From: Anthoceros angustus
Taxonomy: Eukaryota; Streptophyta; Anthocerotopsida; Anthocerotales; Anthocerotaceae
Direction: 5' to 3'
NCBI GenBank assembly: GCA_010909165.1
Contig: VJWM01000126.1
Coordinates: forward strand, 248,001 to 312,000
DNA length: 64,000 nucleotides
In this document: one piece after another, positions 1-12,575 of the stretch
How the letters are laid out: the number at the start of each line of letters is the position of its first letter
Position numbering within the stretch: position 1 is the first letter of the stretch
Translations under genes and position numbers: made by a program
Notes under the pieces: generated by a model
What the model saw: the letters and a program-made list of their open reading frames with translations, nothing else
Databases searched by the model: none
What the model was told of the DNA's origin: nothing

Positions 1-386
1 CACTCACCACCATGCCCATTGAGTTTGAAGTGCCAAAGAGTCCAAGAGCATAAGAGGATGACGTGGAGGAGAGCCGCTTGGAGAGGCTCATAGGCTTTGT
101 TCAGACATGGAGGACAGGAACAAGCCTTGGCGCCCCCTGTAACGCCCAAGAGAAGAGGAAGGAATGGCATGACCTAAGTCGCAAAACAAGAGTACGTTGT
201 TCCGGGACTTTGCTGTGATGACAGTACATGCACTTCGAAGCTGCATCTTAGATGGATGGGTCCCTACAGTGCCGTAAGTGTTCGACAATGGATCCATACA
301 GCAACTTGATGGATTCTGCTACAACTGTGGTCAATGGTTGGCGTGAAGAAGTATTACCAATAAGTTGGCGGGACGCCAACAAATGA
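1..386 (+). pseudogene. Ty3/gypsy polyprotein C-terminal tail (remnant)
   Basis: The left edge appears to hold the last part of a Ty3/gypsy polyprotein. Two overlapping frames near the end read like an integrase tail (VFDNG in one, VVNGWREEV in another), and the second stops at 384-386. The same order of words, ending in the same nucleotide stretch (AAGTTGGCG.GACGCCAAC), occurs on the minus strand at about 13,100-13,260, immediately inside the LTR of the large gypsy element. The two are therefore relatives in opposite orientation. The frame is broken at least once. The family call rests on this internal match and on the usual wording of gypsy integrase tails. Confidence 0.4.
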
Positions 387-2187
387 GAAGGGAGTATGTG
401 GTGACCACATGGGTACGACCCCCGAAAGGAGTGTTTTTTTGTTTTGTGTTTAAGTTGCGAGAATCGTGTGGAGTTGGAATGTGAAGTAGGTTAGGAAATA
501 AAGAAAAGTCTACTAGAGCCTAGTAGGAGGAAGAGAGTCTAGTCCCGATCCCGATGTAACCTGAGGGTTGGTCGCCGTGTTAACGCGGTTGGGGCCGCTA
601 CAGGTCTATATGACCACAACCGACGGAGCCTGCTATGGTAGCAACCAAGTTGGAGTTTCTTTTCGATGACTTCGGAAAATCCAATCGATGGAATCACAAG
701 GAATACCCAAACGGAAGTAACGGGGTCCTATTGGCAATTAAGTCCAGTGGGAAGAGTATTTGCATCGAATCCAGCGGATCGAAGACGGCGCTACCGAATT
801 CGAGCGAATGGGTGGAGGCCGGAGCGAACGCCGGACGGATGCAAGGCGAGGTGTCGCAGTCGATCGGGAAGCCGCCAGCAACGATCAGAGAGACCAAACC
901 GGTTTGGCGGGATTGAGAGCCGTGGAGGAAGCGGAGCGCGCAAACCGGAGGCACACCTTCTGGTGAATGAAGGTCTCAGGAGAACTCAGTGCGGCCCAAT
1001 GGGAGGTAAGGTTCAAGAAATGCTCACCGAGTGGGGAGTAATCGTGCAACTCTGAGAAGGCTAGGCGGCAGCAGAAAGAGAGGAGGAGTCCAGCCGAGGA
1101 GGTGGAGATTTTGTGGAGAGATTGCCCAACCAGCCAAGAGGGGAAGCAAGAGGAGAACATGGGCTAAGGGCCTAGGAGGCCTGTGAGGGATAATAGGGTA
1201 AGTGGCTCAATAGATGAAGGCCCATGTGTTATAGACTTATCTTCCTCATAGTGGATAGAATTAAGAGATAGGCCTCTAGGACCGGTAGGCTAAGACCGAT
1301 TGGTATTTTGGCAAGCCAAGCTACTTTTGTGGGCTGATCTTGGGTATAAGAGGCAGCCCTCTTGATGAAATGTAAGCAATGTTGGTTTAAAGTCTCAGTT
1401 TGAGCACGGGGTTTGGGGGTACTGCATCCAAAGGTTGAGTCTAGAATCGCTCACATGTGAGGAGCCGAGAAGACTACTGTTGCCTAGATCTGTGACCGAT
1501 CCGCAAGAGTGGTGGAAAGCAAGGGAGGGAGCCTGAGGTCTCCTTGGAGGAGTTCCCAAGGATAAGAGGAAGGGGCTGTAGCCGGGAGGCTGTCCATTCC
1601 TCATCATCTCTTCAACTAGTCTAGTACTCACCTTGTGTTTGAGTTTTTCAGGTGTCGGAGGTCATGTGGGAAAAGGAGAAGGCGGGAGCCCGTGTGGGTG
1701 GAAGAGAAGTCAAGTGAGACGGAACCGTGGGGTTTGTATGCTTGGAAAATGTGGAGGAAGAACTGTGAGAGGAGTGGGGAATGTCGATGGAGAGTTGCCG
1801 GATTACGTGGGGAGAGAAGTAAGAGGGATTGAGAAGACGGTGATGTTTCGAAAAAGTGAGATTGAATGAGGCCGTGAGGTGTGAGAACAAGGAGAGGAAG
1901 GTGTGAGGAAACTTGGGGAGTATGGAGAGAGAGGCAAGAGGTACCTGTGGAGCCGTGAGAGCCTGACCAGATGAAGCTTGGGAGGAAAGTCAAAGGTTGG
2001 AGGAAGAAGAGAGATCTGGGAAGCGCACTGCAGTAAGGAGGTGGGTGTGATCGGTAACCCCTGATTGGTGGATCTGAGGGATAGATAAGAGAGGTGTCCA
2101 ATTATCCACTTGGACCCCAAGTGGGTCCCACCTTCTATTAATAACCAGCTCAACCCGAGATGGGCCCCGCCACTGAAAATAGAGGGT
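387..2187 (+). other. LTR-like, non-coding repeat DNA
   Basis: No credible gene is visible. The stretch follows directly on the gypsy tail, so it is probably the 3' LTR of that element or debris from it. A TATA-like TATAAG sits at 1345-1350 in a context (GTATAAGAGG) that recurs at 37,521-37,530 in another LTR-like segment. I could not find a second copy that would fix the boundaries. Confidence 0.3.
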
Positions 2188-2245
2188 GGTTGCTAAGATA
2201 GCAACCGGCCGCTGCTAAGGTAGCAATGCGTGGCTAAGATAGCCA
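2188..2245. repeat. Series of small hairpins with changing arms
   Basis: Three short inverted repeats follow one another. Each has a core of the form GCTA-AGR-TAGC with a three-base loop: 2188-2206 (arms GGTTGCTA/TAGCAACC), 2213-2225 (arms TGCTA/TAGCA) and 2231-2245 (arms TGGCTA/TAGCCA). A weaker fourth relative lies near 2260. The outer arm bases differ between copies but still pair within each copy. Function is unknown; the hairpins lie next to LTR-like sequence. Confidence 0.45.
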
Positions 2246-2429
2246 TGTGTCCGAGTGTTGTTAGGATAGTAGCCTGTCCAGCTCGCTAGATGTTTTGTAT
2301 GTCCGTGTTTGGTTGGATTGGCTATGTTTTGGTTGTCTTGACATCAAATCACCCCTTGGGTACGAATCTCAAGTCTACAACGATAAAGAGGGTAAATGTG
2401 GCCTCTTTGTGACCACTTGGTTTAGAAAA

Positions 2430-3706
2430 TCACTCCACAGCCTCCTCCACCTTACGATTTGCAGCCTCAATCCTCCTCTTCTCTTTTTCTCCGCCAAATG
2501 CATTCATTTATCCCGCCTTTGTTCAAAGGTGCCCTTCTGTTGTGTAGCAATTTCCCTAGCTTGTTGAGTCGCCATGTACTCTTCACTTGTGAGGACCACA
2601 GGATGTTGGAATGCAACTCTCTCCTGGTTTTGTCCTGGTACCACTACATCTGGTGGACAAGAGTCCATCGCTTGCACAAAACGGTCTCGCGAGGTATTTA
2701 ACAAAGAATTTCAATGCCTCGCTGCTCATAGCCCATATCGCACACTGCTTTTCGCTTCCAAAGAATTCGCACATTATCCGCACGCATGCAATCCAAATTT
2801 AATACATTCCAATCCTGGTTGTGTGTTCCTGTATGTGGATGCACACCTACTATTTCCTGCTCTTGGAGTGACAACTGGACTTGCAAGTTATGCTCATTCA
2901 GTCCTTTCCATGTTTCACACTCCTCCTCAAGAGGTAAATTCGCATCTTCAGATGCAGACAAGCTCACAAGAAGATCTGCAACTTCATCCTCTGACTCCAA
3001 GATTAGAACAACTTCATCCTCTAACTCCACAATTGGAATTGTCTGTGTCCCTGCCCGCAGTAATCGTGAATAGACCCGAGCGCATGTGTATCCGGGGCCC
3101 ATTCTTGCCTGTGAGGAAGAGAAGGTCTATGCTATCCATGGCGCTTGACTAAAAGGCCATATGCCGGTCAAACCCTGACGATATTTTTGCCATGGAAAGA
3201 GTCTGCGACGGCCTTTGACACAAGGTTTCCCAAAATCTCAGGTGGCATCCTGCCTCTGTTCCCATGAGCAGCAGCAAGGTACTCCTCCTTCCTCCTTCGT
3301 AAAGCTTGCTTGAAGGGCTTAAAGACAGCAACATCAAAAGGCTGAAGTGCATGGCTTGTGTGGCTAGGCATGCAAAGTATAATGATTCCCCATTCACGGC
3401 ATAATAGCTAGTACCATCCAGGATAAGGGCCGCAATTCATCTATGAGCAGCAGAAGTTTTGGCCCTGGACCCATTCTCCCTACATGCATTGAAAGTGTTG
3501 CGCCACCAAGAATATTCATGGAGTTATGAAAGCATTCTGTTGTTCCAACTCATGACCCATTCTCGCATATTACGCCGCATGAGGTTTGTGGTTGACAACC
3601 TATTTGTGACTCCTTTGAAAATGTACATTCCTGGCAGGTACGCTCCATGGGCATTTCCACATGCTACATATGTCAAGGATTGCTTTACATCACCGAAGTA
3701 ACCCAG
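2430..3706 (-). pseudogene. pogo/Tigger-type (DDE_1) transposase remnant
   Basis: Read on the minus strand, this is a decayed transposase of the pogo/Tigger/CENP-B-related DDE family. From the 5' side it shows ACGNAHGAYLPGMYIFKG, then ALILDG, then the hallmark PSHTSHALQPFDVAVFKPFK followed by a basic stretch. A long acidic middle comes next, and a basic EKRRIEAANRKVEEA tail stops at 2430. At least three frameshifts and several stops separate these pieces. The N-terminal DNA-binding part and first catalytic Asp are missing: homology ends near 3706, where unrelated sequence begins. No terminal inverted repeats were found. It is not functional as it stands. Confidence 0.7.
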
Positions 3707-5620
3707 ACATCATGACTACCACGAAGCCCAAGCACGATAAGTGCCCCACCGGAGCAGCCAGCGACGGGAGGCCAGGATCGGAGTTGGCGCTCCGCATCTG
3801 GCCAGCTGCCAGCCCAACAACAACGACGGGTCGCACCGACGGGACCCGCCGAACCAAAGAGGCAAAAGACGGCGCATCATTAACGCAAGACTTTGCTAGC
3901 ACTCCGTGGCCTTGCCCCGCACGGAGTGGCAAGAAGCGGAGGAGGCAGTACGAAGGGCAGAACGGGACGTTGCCCAAGGAGTGGGAGGTCACTGGCAGCA
4001 GCTCACCCGAGTCTGCCCCTGCCTCCCGCTGTGGAAGGGGCAAAGGGCTGAAGCCCGACTCCTTCACCACCTCCAAGCCCTGTGGAGGAAAAGTGAGGAA
4101 GGGAGCAAAGTGGCCAAGAGGGCTAAGGAAGGTGAGGCTCCCGGACTGACGGCTTTTCAGGACCTAAGGGTCCTCTGGATTAGGTTCAGAGAGCTCAACC
4201 CGGGTGGGACTCGGCCTCGGGACGCTGTGATATGGAAGATCCTTCGACGGACTGGAGATGCCCTGCGCCCATGTGTGAGACTTCTGGCATCTCCCCGGTG
4301 GCCCGTGGAAGAACAAGGCTGAAGCCTCGCCACAAATGGCCATGGATCAGATGCTTTGGGGTCTCTACGAACAAATAAGAAGACCCAAGAAGTGGAAAGG
4401 CCACCCTTTGTGAGGAACTAATGGTGGAGCCTGGGGCAATGTGTAAAAGCGCCCGTGATCAGAAGGCGCAGAGACCCTCGCCGGATCGAGGAAGCGGAAA
4501 CGCTTGTCCAGGCGGGATGCGTGAGGTCCTGGACGGTCAAAGCCGAGCCGGACCTCAAGGGCCCTTCAGCCAAGGAATAGCCGGTGCATGTGCAGAGGAG
4601 GCCCAAGCAGACCTGCTGAAGACCTCCCGTGGAGGAGGAGGGTAGCGCTTGAGGCGGAGGAGGGCCCAGCTGCAGCGCAGAAGGCCCGCGACCGGGCCGA
4701 GGCGGCCCTTGTACCGGACTGCCACTCGTCATGAGGCTCAAAAGCGGTGAGGGAGGCGGTTAGCTGTGCGCTTAAAGTCCGGACCGGGATCACTATCAGC
4801 GCTGTTGAAATCGATTGGAGGAGATTTACGCAGTAATAGACCGCGCAACCTGAAGGCGGAGTGAGGCGGTGCAGAGCAAGCAGTGCGTGAGCAGTCTGGG
4901 CCAGCAAGGGAGGAAGGAGACCCGCTTGATAAGTAGGATGGAGGACTCTCCTCAGGGCCACGGCGCGAGGCAGCAACGGTAGCCGGGAGATCGGAAGACC
5001 GCAGGAGATTTTGGAGCCGCAGCCCAAGTTACAATTAGCGGAGCTTTTAACGGATGCTCAGGGCGTGATCGCCGGATCACAGGCGGTGAGATAGAGCGCT
5101 CACCGGCTCACTGGCAGACGAGAGAGGAGGTGAGGCGATGGAACAATGAGCAGGCCGGGCGTCTCACTTGAAATGGAGAAGGACCCCGATCAGGCACGAA
5201 GCCATGGCAAAGCAGGTTAAAGGTTCGACCTGCCTGTCTGAGAGGGAGATCGTATGGCTGAACAAGGCCGTGATGAGCAAGGGAGGCTGGAAGAAAAGCA
5301 CTGGACGCCAGTAGCTTCGGGCCGTCCACGGCGAAGCGGAAGGGGAGGCAGCTGCTATGGTAGAGTAAAACATTTGTGCATGAGCGAAACGACGTGAGCC
5401 GGAGTGCGGTGAGCAACAGCCGGTTCTGGGTTGCAGGAGGTGAAAGCACCGTGAGGGCTTCCTTTATGCTAACCTCGCCGAGATTCGGGCCCTGGCCCAC
5501 CACAAACTCGGGCAGATGGTCCAAAGAATCAGTTTGACTGACGCACGCTCAAATTTCCTGAGCACCTATGGCCCGAAAGGAGACGGTGCCCGCATTATGC
5601 GGAAGAGGTAATCCATGTGG
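3707..5620 (+). pseudogene. Degenerate coiled-coil gag-like sequence
   Basis: The plus strand carries broken stretches rich in Glu, Ala, Arg and Gln with heptad-like spacing, for example EAEEAVRRAERDVAQ near 3930 and further pieces up to about 5600. Composition and style match the longer coiled-coil region at 33.5-35.1 kb. No stretch is intact, and no zinc knuckle, protease or polymerase motif is visible. I interpret it as the structural (gag-like) part of an LTR element. That is inferred from style and repeat context, not from a recognised domain. Confidence 0.3.
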
Positions 5621-6139
5621 AAGGGGCAATCGACCGATTATTTCGGATTTTGCCCATTACTTACGCACTTTACTCCTTAAGGCATTGGAAGCCAATACCA
5701 GCTATAAGCGGACCCCGAGGCTCGGACTCCCTAAGGTCTGAGGGAGTGGAGGGGACAAAGTACATAGGGGGATGCCACGGGACCTTGGCATGGCTGCTTT
5801 GTTTGACGATGCGGGGAAGAAGAGCCCTTTCAGAGGGCGGAGTGTGACGCTACAATACAAGCGGACCTCGGGGTAAGCCAACTGCAACCCGCCTTTGTCA
5901 GGAGGATAGAGATGGGGCCTGGAAGGGGCGAGGAAGGAGGAAACCAACCCGACCCAAGACAAGGGCCGATGGCGGTGAGGATGAGGCCCAGCAAAGAGGT
6001 GGTTTCCATGGAATACAAGGGTCAGTCCCGAGCTTGGGGACCGGACCACAGTAATAAGTATGGACCCCGAGGTGGGACCGAACCCCGTCAGATGAGACCG
6101 AGACCTGCTGAGACCTGAGGACCACTGGAAATAAGGCCG

Positions 6140-7290
6140 ACTCACGTTCAGACTTCGGGAGGTCGAGTCGAGCCGGACCCCGAGGTCCGGACTCAGAAGC
6201 GAGGAGGAGTCCCTCCAACTTACGCCGGGGAGGCAACAATGGGTGGTGACCCTACCTGAGGAGGACCCACTCGGGGCAGCTGTGGAGGAAGATGTTGTAG
6301 TAACCCGCGGCCGCCGTGAATCACGGCCGAGCTCCAACCCGATGCGGATTCCTTTGTGAAGGAAGAGAGGGGCCTCTACTTCTCGCGATCATCCGATTAG
6401 ATGCGCCCTTAATCGCTGTGATTTGGGATTGGGGCCACAGCCAGAGAAACCAACCTTCCGTAGGACCTCCCCGCGCGGTGCCTGGCATCACGTCACGCAC
6501 TGAGATAGTGAGGAAGGAATAGGGGGCGGTGGCGGCCGATAGGGCATCTCGAAATGGGCCACCGGCTCGGAATAAGGAGTGTAATAAGGCCACTTGGGCG
6601 TGAGTAAGAGGGCCGAGGCTACTCCTAAGTAAAGCATCTTTCCTTGGTGTTGAAGTCAAGGCCTTTCCTTTGTGCTCTTTGTCTTCTTGCTAACGTGAGT
6701 CCCACAGTCAACTGAGCGGGGCACGACAACCGGAGGGATCGATCGAGGTCTGGTGTGAGCACTTAATTCTAATGTGTGGTGGTGTGTGTGGGGAAGAGCG
6801 ACCAAGGGACCTGTTTGCGTCGGGCGGTGACCCGGTGCCCCAGCTGGCCGAACGGTGGACCGGACGTGGAGGGCCTGGGAGGAACTCCGGAGGCGGAAGT
6901 GAGTCTCCGGACCGGGGAGAGGCCTCGTGCTTGAGCGATTTGAGTGAGGGTCCCGGACTGCAGCCACCCGCTTTTTTCAAGGTTGATATGTAGTGGGAGT
7001 GGTGGAGAGGAACGAACTAGCGGAATGAGTGACGAAAGCAGTGGCGATACTTGACGCCAGACGGACGTCCTTAAACGCGTTACACCGGCCACAGGAATTT
7101 GTGAACAGTGGGGTCAAGAAGGAAATGATGAAATGTGTGTGTGAAGGCTGAAACGCCACTAAGTACCTTCGGTGTGAGAAGCAGTGATTGAAAATCGCGG
7201 GCAAACGGAGCCTCATCATTCCTCTTGGGAACTACCTTACTACATACGGCGACGGATGTGTGGACAGGGGGATTGTTACCGGCCCGGGCC
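6140..7290 (+). repeat. LTR/leader-like repeat, copy 1 of a dispersed pair
   Basis: This segment matches 37,060-38,070 in the same orientation, with many small indels. Shared landmarks in order are: a GACCCCGAGGTCCGGACT block, ATCATCCGATT..GTGCGC, AAAGCATCTTTC, GCTAACG(C/T)GAGT..CTGAGCGGG, and a TGGTGGTGTGTGTG run followed by GTCCTTAAACG. The order suggests an LTR plus leader of one element family, since the right-hand copy has a TATA-like box 20-30 bp before the AAAGCATC block. Coding content is absent. The two copies may be separate insertions or parts of one larger duplication. Confidence 0.5.
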
Positions 7291-9880
7291 GCGTCGAAAG
7301 TCGCGCCACAAAAGGCATAAGGATCCGGGTGGCGAGCTGGCGTGAGCCCCGGCGTGAGCTGCAGACTGGACCGAACTCCCGAGTAGGCGCTGGGAGTCGG
7401 GCCGACCGAACTCGAGGAGTAAGGCGGGGTGAGTCCGGGCCCAGACCGACAAACTGTGAGTAGGCCATGCGAGCTAAGTCCACCGGAAAAGAGAACTTCG
7501 GAAAGGGGTGGAGCGCGATTACAAAGGGGGCCACGTGAGTCTTGCGGCCGAAGGAGAATTCGGCATGCAGCGATGCAGACCCGAGACTTAGAGGTTATCG
7601 ATGGTCATATTACAGGGTGGGCGAGTAAAAAAATTACGACCCAAGTACATGGCGCCTGTAGCGGTGACGTAAGTGACTAAATGTGATACTAGAGACTAAG
7701 CGGCGCAGTTATCGCGCTGGTGGCATGAAAGAAGGACGCCTCCCGCCTCTGCCATTTCCACTTCAACCCTGTTGGACGCCTGAGAAGGCCATTCTCTCAC
7801 CGGTTTCAGCTTCTCGGCAGTTTAGTTTCACGGCACACTGGCGCGCAGCATCCCGCTCTCTAGCGCTTATCTCTTCCACGGCGCTCAACAAGGCTAATAC
7901 GAGCGGCCATCTCCCCGGCCCGGCCCACGCCTCAATGCAGCGGAGCGAGCGGAGAGCATTATTGCCCACCACCTCCCGCAACATACCAACCGGCTGCAAG
8001 TAGTATGGGACCAAGAAGGAGGTGCGGAGGGAGTCCTGGCCCGCGCCTAGTGGAAAGAATATCATTATCCTTGGCGCTACTCTAAATTCTGGACCTTGGG
8101 TTTGGAGGAGGCGGGCTGAGCTGCGGGGCCCGGCACACAGACATCTTCGGTGTGGACTTTTGGCCAGTAACGGCGGGTCGGGAATGCGCCCGGAAGATGC
8201 CGGGCGGCGCACCAACCAAAACCGTCGCTGGCCCGGGTCATGAGCGGGGAGGACCCGAGGAGATGAGCCCGTGGAAGTCCTGCCGTGATCTAAAATGTCG
8301 GCCCGGTGGAAGAGAGATTGGGGCCGTAATTGACTGCCTTAAGCGTAAAAGTGGAAGGTGGAAACCCCAGGCGTACCTAAGCGGGCGCTTTTGAGCCGAG
8401 GGGCCTTGACGGTCCTCAAGCGGATAACTGATCGGGCGTTGGGACCCTAATTGGACCCGGCGGGTGAGAAGCTGATGCGGGCGAGAATCAGCCGTGCCTT
8501 TGGAACATACTCACCCATGTGGGCCACCTTGGTGTGATTTCAACATAATTCTCTCCCACGTACCTGCCCAGAGAGAGAAGAGAGCGGACTAGGGAAGGAT
8601 CATCTTCTCCCGGATTAGCCGGAGGCCGTGAGCCGCTATGAGCCGCCGCCTCAAGTCATTGTCTCCATTTATTGTCCACGTTTGGGGACACCTCAACCTC
8701 CTGAAGGAAGGAGAGGAAGAGCGAGCACTCCGGAAAGGGTTGGTTACCACTCTTGAGATTTTAGCCGGAGGCGAGGCTTGGGCCTGTGAGGCCAGGAAGG
8801 ATGCCCACAGCCAGGCGGAGCCGGGGAAGGCAGAAGATTGGGAAGGCATTAGGACGATCCATCAGTGGCGGACCCCCACTTGTAGGGGAAGTATGGGAAG
8901 GAATTCCCGCTTCCCCCTCCTTTTAGTCCCTCCACCACAATACCCCTATCCGCACGAGGAGAACCATGTGACAGTGAGTCGCCGCTACTGCACTGGAAAT
9001 GGCACGCCGCGGACCGGCCCGTGTTGAAAGTCTCACAGGCCTGGGACTCAGGAGGAGGCAAAGAAGGCAGCCCCACCATACCGCCTCATAACCGCTCCAA
9101 GGTCGTCTCGGTGCCCTGCCTTGCAACTGGAGGAGTGGCAGAGGTCAAGCCGAAGCGTGTGTAGAAGCGCCCAGGCGAGGCTTGGGATCATCGGCAACCG
9201 AGGCGGGGAGGTCTTCCGAGCAGCTGGTATCTATCAAGGCAGACTTCCCTATGCACCCAGGCCGAGCGAGGCGAGCTTGACTCGGACCTCCTTCACATAC
9301 TCAGGACCCCATGCGTGAGTGTGTTGTGACTTTGTTCACGATGGCGGTAGGCAGCACCACAATCCTGTGTCGTTATGGAAGGAAAGTCTGGTTCCCAAAG
9401 GGAATGGTCCTTTCGCATGTAATACTGCTGAGCTCCTGACTGCTCCTTTGAAACGGACTTTATCATGGGGTTGGGTCCGTGACTCCACAACCCTAAGTGT
9501 GTGCCCTCCACTGACTAAATCCTCTAGTCGGACCGGTGGCCTTGACGCGTGCCGGACCTTCACAAACCCCAGCCGGATTTCTGCCTAAGAGTGAGTTTTA
9601 ACGACGCGTTCCTTCGATCTCATTACTCTAGCGCCCTGGTAGCTCCTCCCTCACACCTGTCCATTACAACTCCACCCTCTGTAACACACACTGCAGTAAC
9701 CGACCCTTCTCCCTTATCCATTTCCGACTATTAGTCACTGACACCAACACGCCGATGTATTCACACCGGAGGGCCGCCTTTGCCCCTTCCAGGGCCGCTT
9801 CCGCGTTCATGCCCGAGAATGGCAGCTTTCCGTAGCTACAACGCTACAACCATTGCCGTTTCCAATGATGACCTCCAAGG
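7291..9880. other. Unassigned repeat-like DNA without a credible gene
   Basis: Both strands show only short, GC-driven open stretches with no recognisable domain. The base composition resembles the neighbouring retroelement debris. I see no tRNA, terminal repeat or splice-compatible coding series here. Confidence 0.4.
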
Positions 9881-9905
9881 GTGGCTTTCCATGACAGTCC
9901 ACCCC

Positions 9906-10190
9906 AAGCGCCTCTAATCCCCTCCCGGTGCTTCACTGCGGAGAAGGCTAGCTTCAGCGGCTGCATCCCGGCCACAGCCTCGTTCAGTTCGGCCTCAAGG
10001 ATGGCTTCCGTGTAGACAGTCACCCCCAAAGCGCCTCTAATCCCCTCAGGGCTGCCCGCTTCCATTACCCGGAGAGCTCGGCGCATCTCACCAGCACGCA
10101 TCTCCAGTTCAAACTGGCCTCCAAGGATTCCGGCTTACACTTGTGATCGCCCCAACCTTGTGAGTGCCTTTAAGCGCCTCCTAATCCCCT
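9906..10190. repeat. Three imperfect tandem units (about 123-143 bp)
   Basis: The phrase AAGCGCCTCTAATCCCCT recurs, with one insertion in the last copy, at 9906, 10,029 and 10,172. Each is preceded by a CCTCCAAGG/GGCTTCC-like block. This is a short, diverged tandem array inside non-coding repeat DNA. Confidence 0.5.
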
Positions 10191-10557
10191 CTCGGCTTCC
10201 ACTTCACTGTTCATGGAGGTGACAGCGACTACATCCCACGACCTCAGTTTCAGTGACCTCCAAGGCCTCAAGTTAGTCTCGCACAGAGAAATCACCCGCG
10301 AGCACCTCCCGGGCTCAGGGTCCAGGCCAAGTCTGCACCATCAAGCGTGTTAGGCAGAACTCGTCACTTGAGCTCCCAAACACATCCTCTACCACCAATT
10401 AATCACGGCTGCCGCGGTGGCCGGGGAGACTCACTCCGCTCTCCCGAACCACGGAAGGCAAGAGCACAGGCTGTGAATGTCGCCAAGATGGTGCAAGGAT
10501 AAGGGCGCGTCTTGGGCGCGAGGCCTTCCCCTACTCCCATACCCCCATACCTAACTA

Positions 10558-11120
10558 ACCCGCTATGTATGTATCCTAACCGCCACCACTATGTATATAT
10601 ACCCCTAACCACAGAGTGCATGGTAATGCTTAGCGGGCGTAGCTCATCGCTACTTGGCGGACTTCTTACCAGCTGCTTCCCATGTATTAAGATCCAGTAG
10701 ATCCAGCGATGCCCACCGGCCCTAACCACCCGGAGCGGACCACTCAGCCGGGACGGACCTCAAGCGACCACTCTCAGCCGGACCTCTCAGGGCAGACCCT
10801 CCTCCCATCGGACCTCGCCCGGCAGACCACTCCTCGGACCACGCCAGTTCACGACCACTCCGGCCAGACCCCTCGCGCCCAGACGGACTACTCCACTCGG
10901 ACCTACACAGCCCTATGGAGCGAGACCACCCGTCAGACCCCTCGCCTAGCAGAGACAGACCACACTCCGTCGGACTCGCCCGGACGGGCCAGACCCCTCG
11001 ATGGCATCCTCCAGCGGACCAGGGTCTAGGATTGCCCCTTAAAGGTACAATACGGCCGAAATAGCCTTATTGGCTAACTCCTCCTATCCCTCTCTTAAAC
11101 GATTCTTGACCCAAAAAAAG
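10558..11120 (-). repeat. LTR-like repeat inverted relative to 35,612-36,165
   Basis: On the minus strand this segment matches the plus strand of 35,612-36,165. Shared landmarks are a poly-A/T-flanked AACCC.AAAAAAA block, GGCCTTATTGGCTAACTCC, an array rich in GGTCCG/CGGACC words, and GGGCGTAGCTCATC followed by ACCCCTAACCACA. Both copies enclose the GTCCG-rich tandem array. The element is therefore present at both flanks of the large nested gypsy element, in opposite orientations. Confidence 0.5.
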
Positions 11121-11279
11121 CAAAAACAAAGCAGCCAGAATGCGGACGCGGACGGAGCGGTTTGGCACTCCAGTGGGCGGATGGTGGCGAGCTACTACAG
11201 CCAAGAGGCCAAGGAGGTGAGAGGCTCCGGACGGAATAGGATAGTTGACCTAAGGGTCACAGTTAGGTCAAGGAGCTTC

Positions 11280-11715
11280 TAGTGCAGGTAGACCCAGGCA
11301 AATAATAGTGCAGCGGTCCCATGAACCGGGGAGATGCCTGCATGTACTCGGCGGACTTCTGGGTACCTCTCCCGAGGAGCCATTGGAAGAAACATGGCGC
11401 GGTTCTCGTGACTGTTCACAAATGGGGCTCTGCAGGGGGGCGAGAAGACCCGGGGCTGAGAGGTGGAGGCCATACGGAGAAGGCGGATGGTGGAGCTTCA
11501 AGGCCCGGTGGAGGCTGGCCAGCGCTAAAGGAAGGCGGAGTCCTTGCCGGGGGTCGAGCCAGGCGCCGAGCAGCGGTAGAATCGGGAGGCAGTCGGCCAG
11601 TAGCAGGACCCGGGCTAACTGAGTGCTCCAGCTATGTGAGCAATTGCGGTGAAGCACTTACGAGGGAGGTGTAAGCGAGGCGGATATGACGCAAAGATGG
11701 GTTTTCGAAGATTAA
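11280..11715 (+). pseudogene. Fragment of the coiled-coil gag-like element
   Basis: Positions 11,631-11,690 (GCTATGTGA.CAAT through GGAGGTGTAAGC) match 33,593-33,650 on the same strand, which opens the larger coiled-coil region. The rest reads as short basic/acidic stretches with stops. The fragment ends where the LTR of the large gypsy element begins. Confidence 0.35.
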
Positions 11716-11884
11716 TGTGGAATGGGTTTTTGCATTGATGCGACGCAAGAGGCCATATTTACCCTCTATGTCGTTACAGTCCTAGGATTGATCCCAAGGG
11801 AATGGTTTTGTGTCAAGATGTTCCAAACTATGGATTTAGTCCTCCTACAATCGGGTTCCTACCCGACCATAATCAACTATCGTG

Positions 11885-12110
11885 TCGGAGTCCTACGCGA
11901 CGCAGGGTTCGGCCACCGCGGTGGATTCCGCCACGCGTGGTGATTCGCCACCGCCGTCAGGATTCCGCCACCGCTGTGGTGGATTCCCACACGTGGTGGA
12001 TTCCGCCACCGCCGCGGTGGACCCGCCACCGCCGTGGTGGATTCTGCCACCGCTGCAGGGATTCCGCCACCGCTGGTGGATTCCGCCACCGGTGGCTGAT
12101 CAACCCTGTG
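11885..12110. repeat. LTR minisatellite, GTGGATTCCGCCACCGCC type
   Basis: A run of diverged 15-20-bp units built on GTGGATTCCGCCACCGCC lies inside the left gypsy LTR. The equivalent array in the right LTR (24,545-24,880) has more units, so copy number changed after insertion. The units contain CCACC/GGTGG words that can pair with each other. Confidence 0.7.
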
Positions 12111-12414
12111 GTGGGACCCACCCGACCAGACGGCATGCGCCGCTACCGCGATCATTTTGGCACTTGCCCTCGCTACGCTCGTTAAGGGCTATGGTCCTAT
12201 GCACACACACGTACACCAAGTCACACTCATGTAGATTCACACCCAGCTCATCGGTGGATGCACACACCATGGCCACGCCGCGGCACCTCACTCCGTCGGC
12301 GGTCACCGATTTCCTCCGACCCACAATTTATTCCCAACCTTCCTCGATTCGCGTTCCGACTCTCGCGCCACCACTTCCTAGACTCTCCTTCACACAACCA
12401 CTCACTCACCCCCA

Positions 12415-12575
12415 CAGGACCCCTCCTTGGGTCACCACAGACCTCCTCACCACACAGGACCTCCTTGGGCCACATGGACCCCTCCTTGGGCCACACAGGA
12501 CCCCTCCTTGGGCCACAGACCCCTCCTTGGGCCACACAGACCCCTCCTTGGGCCACACAGACCTCCTTGGGATTA
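12415..12575. repeat. LTR minisatellite, ACCCCTCCTTGGGCCACACAG type
   Basis: About eight units of 17-21 bp carry the core CCTCCTTGGGCCACA. The right LTR has the matching array at 25,190-25,390 with a different number and order of units. The array is non-coding. Confidence 0.7.
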
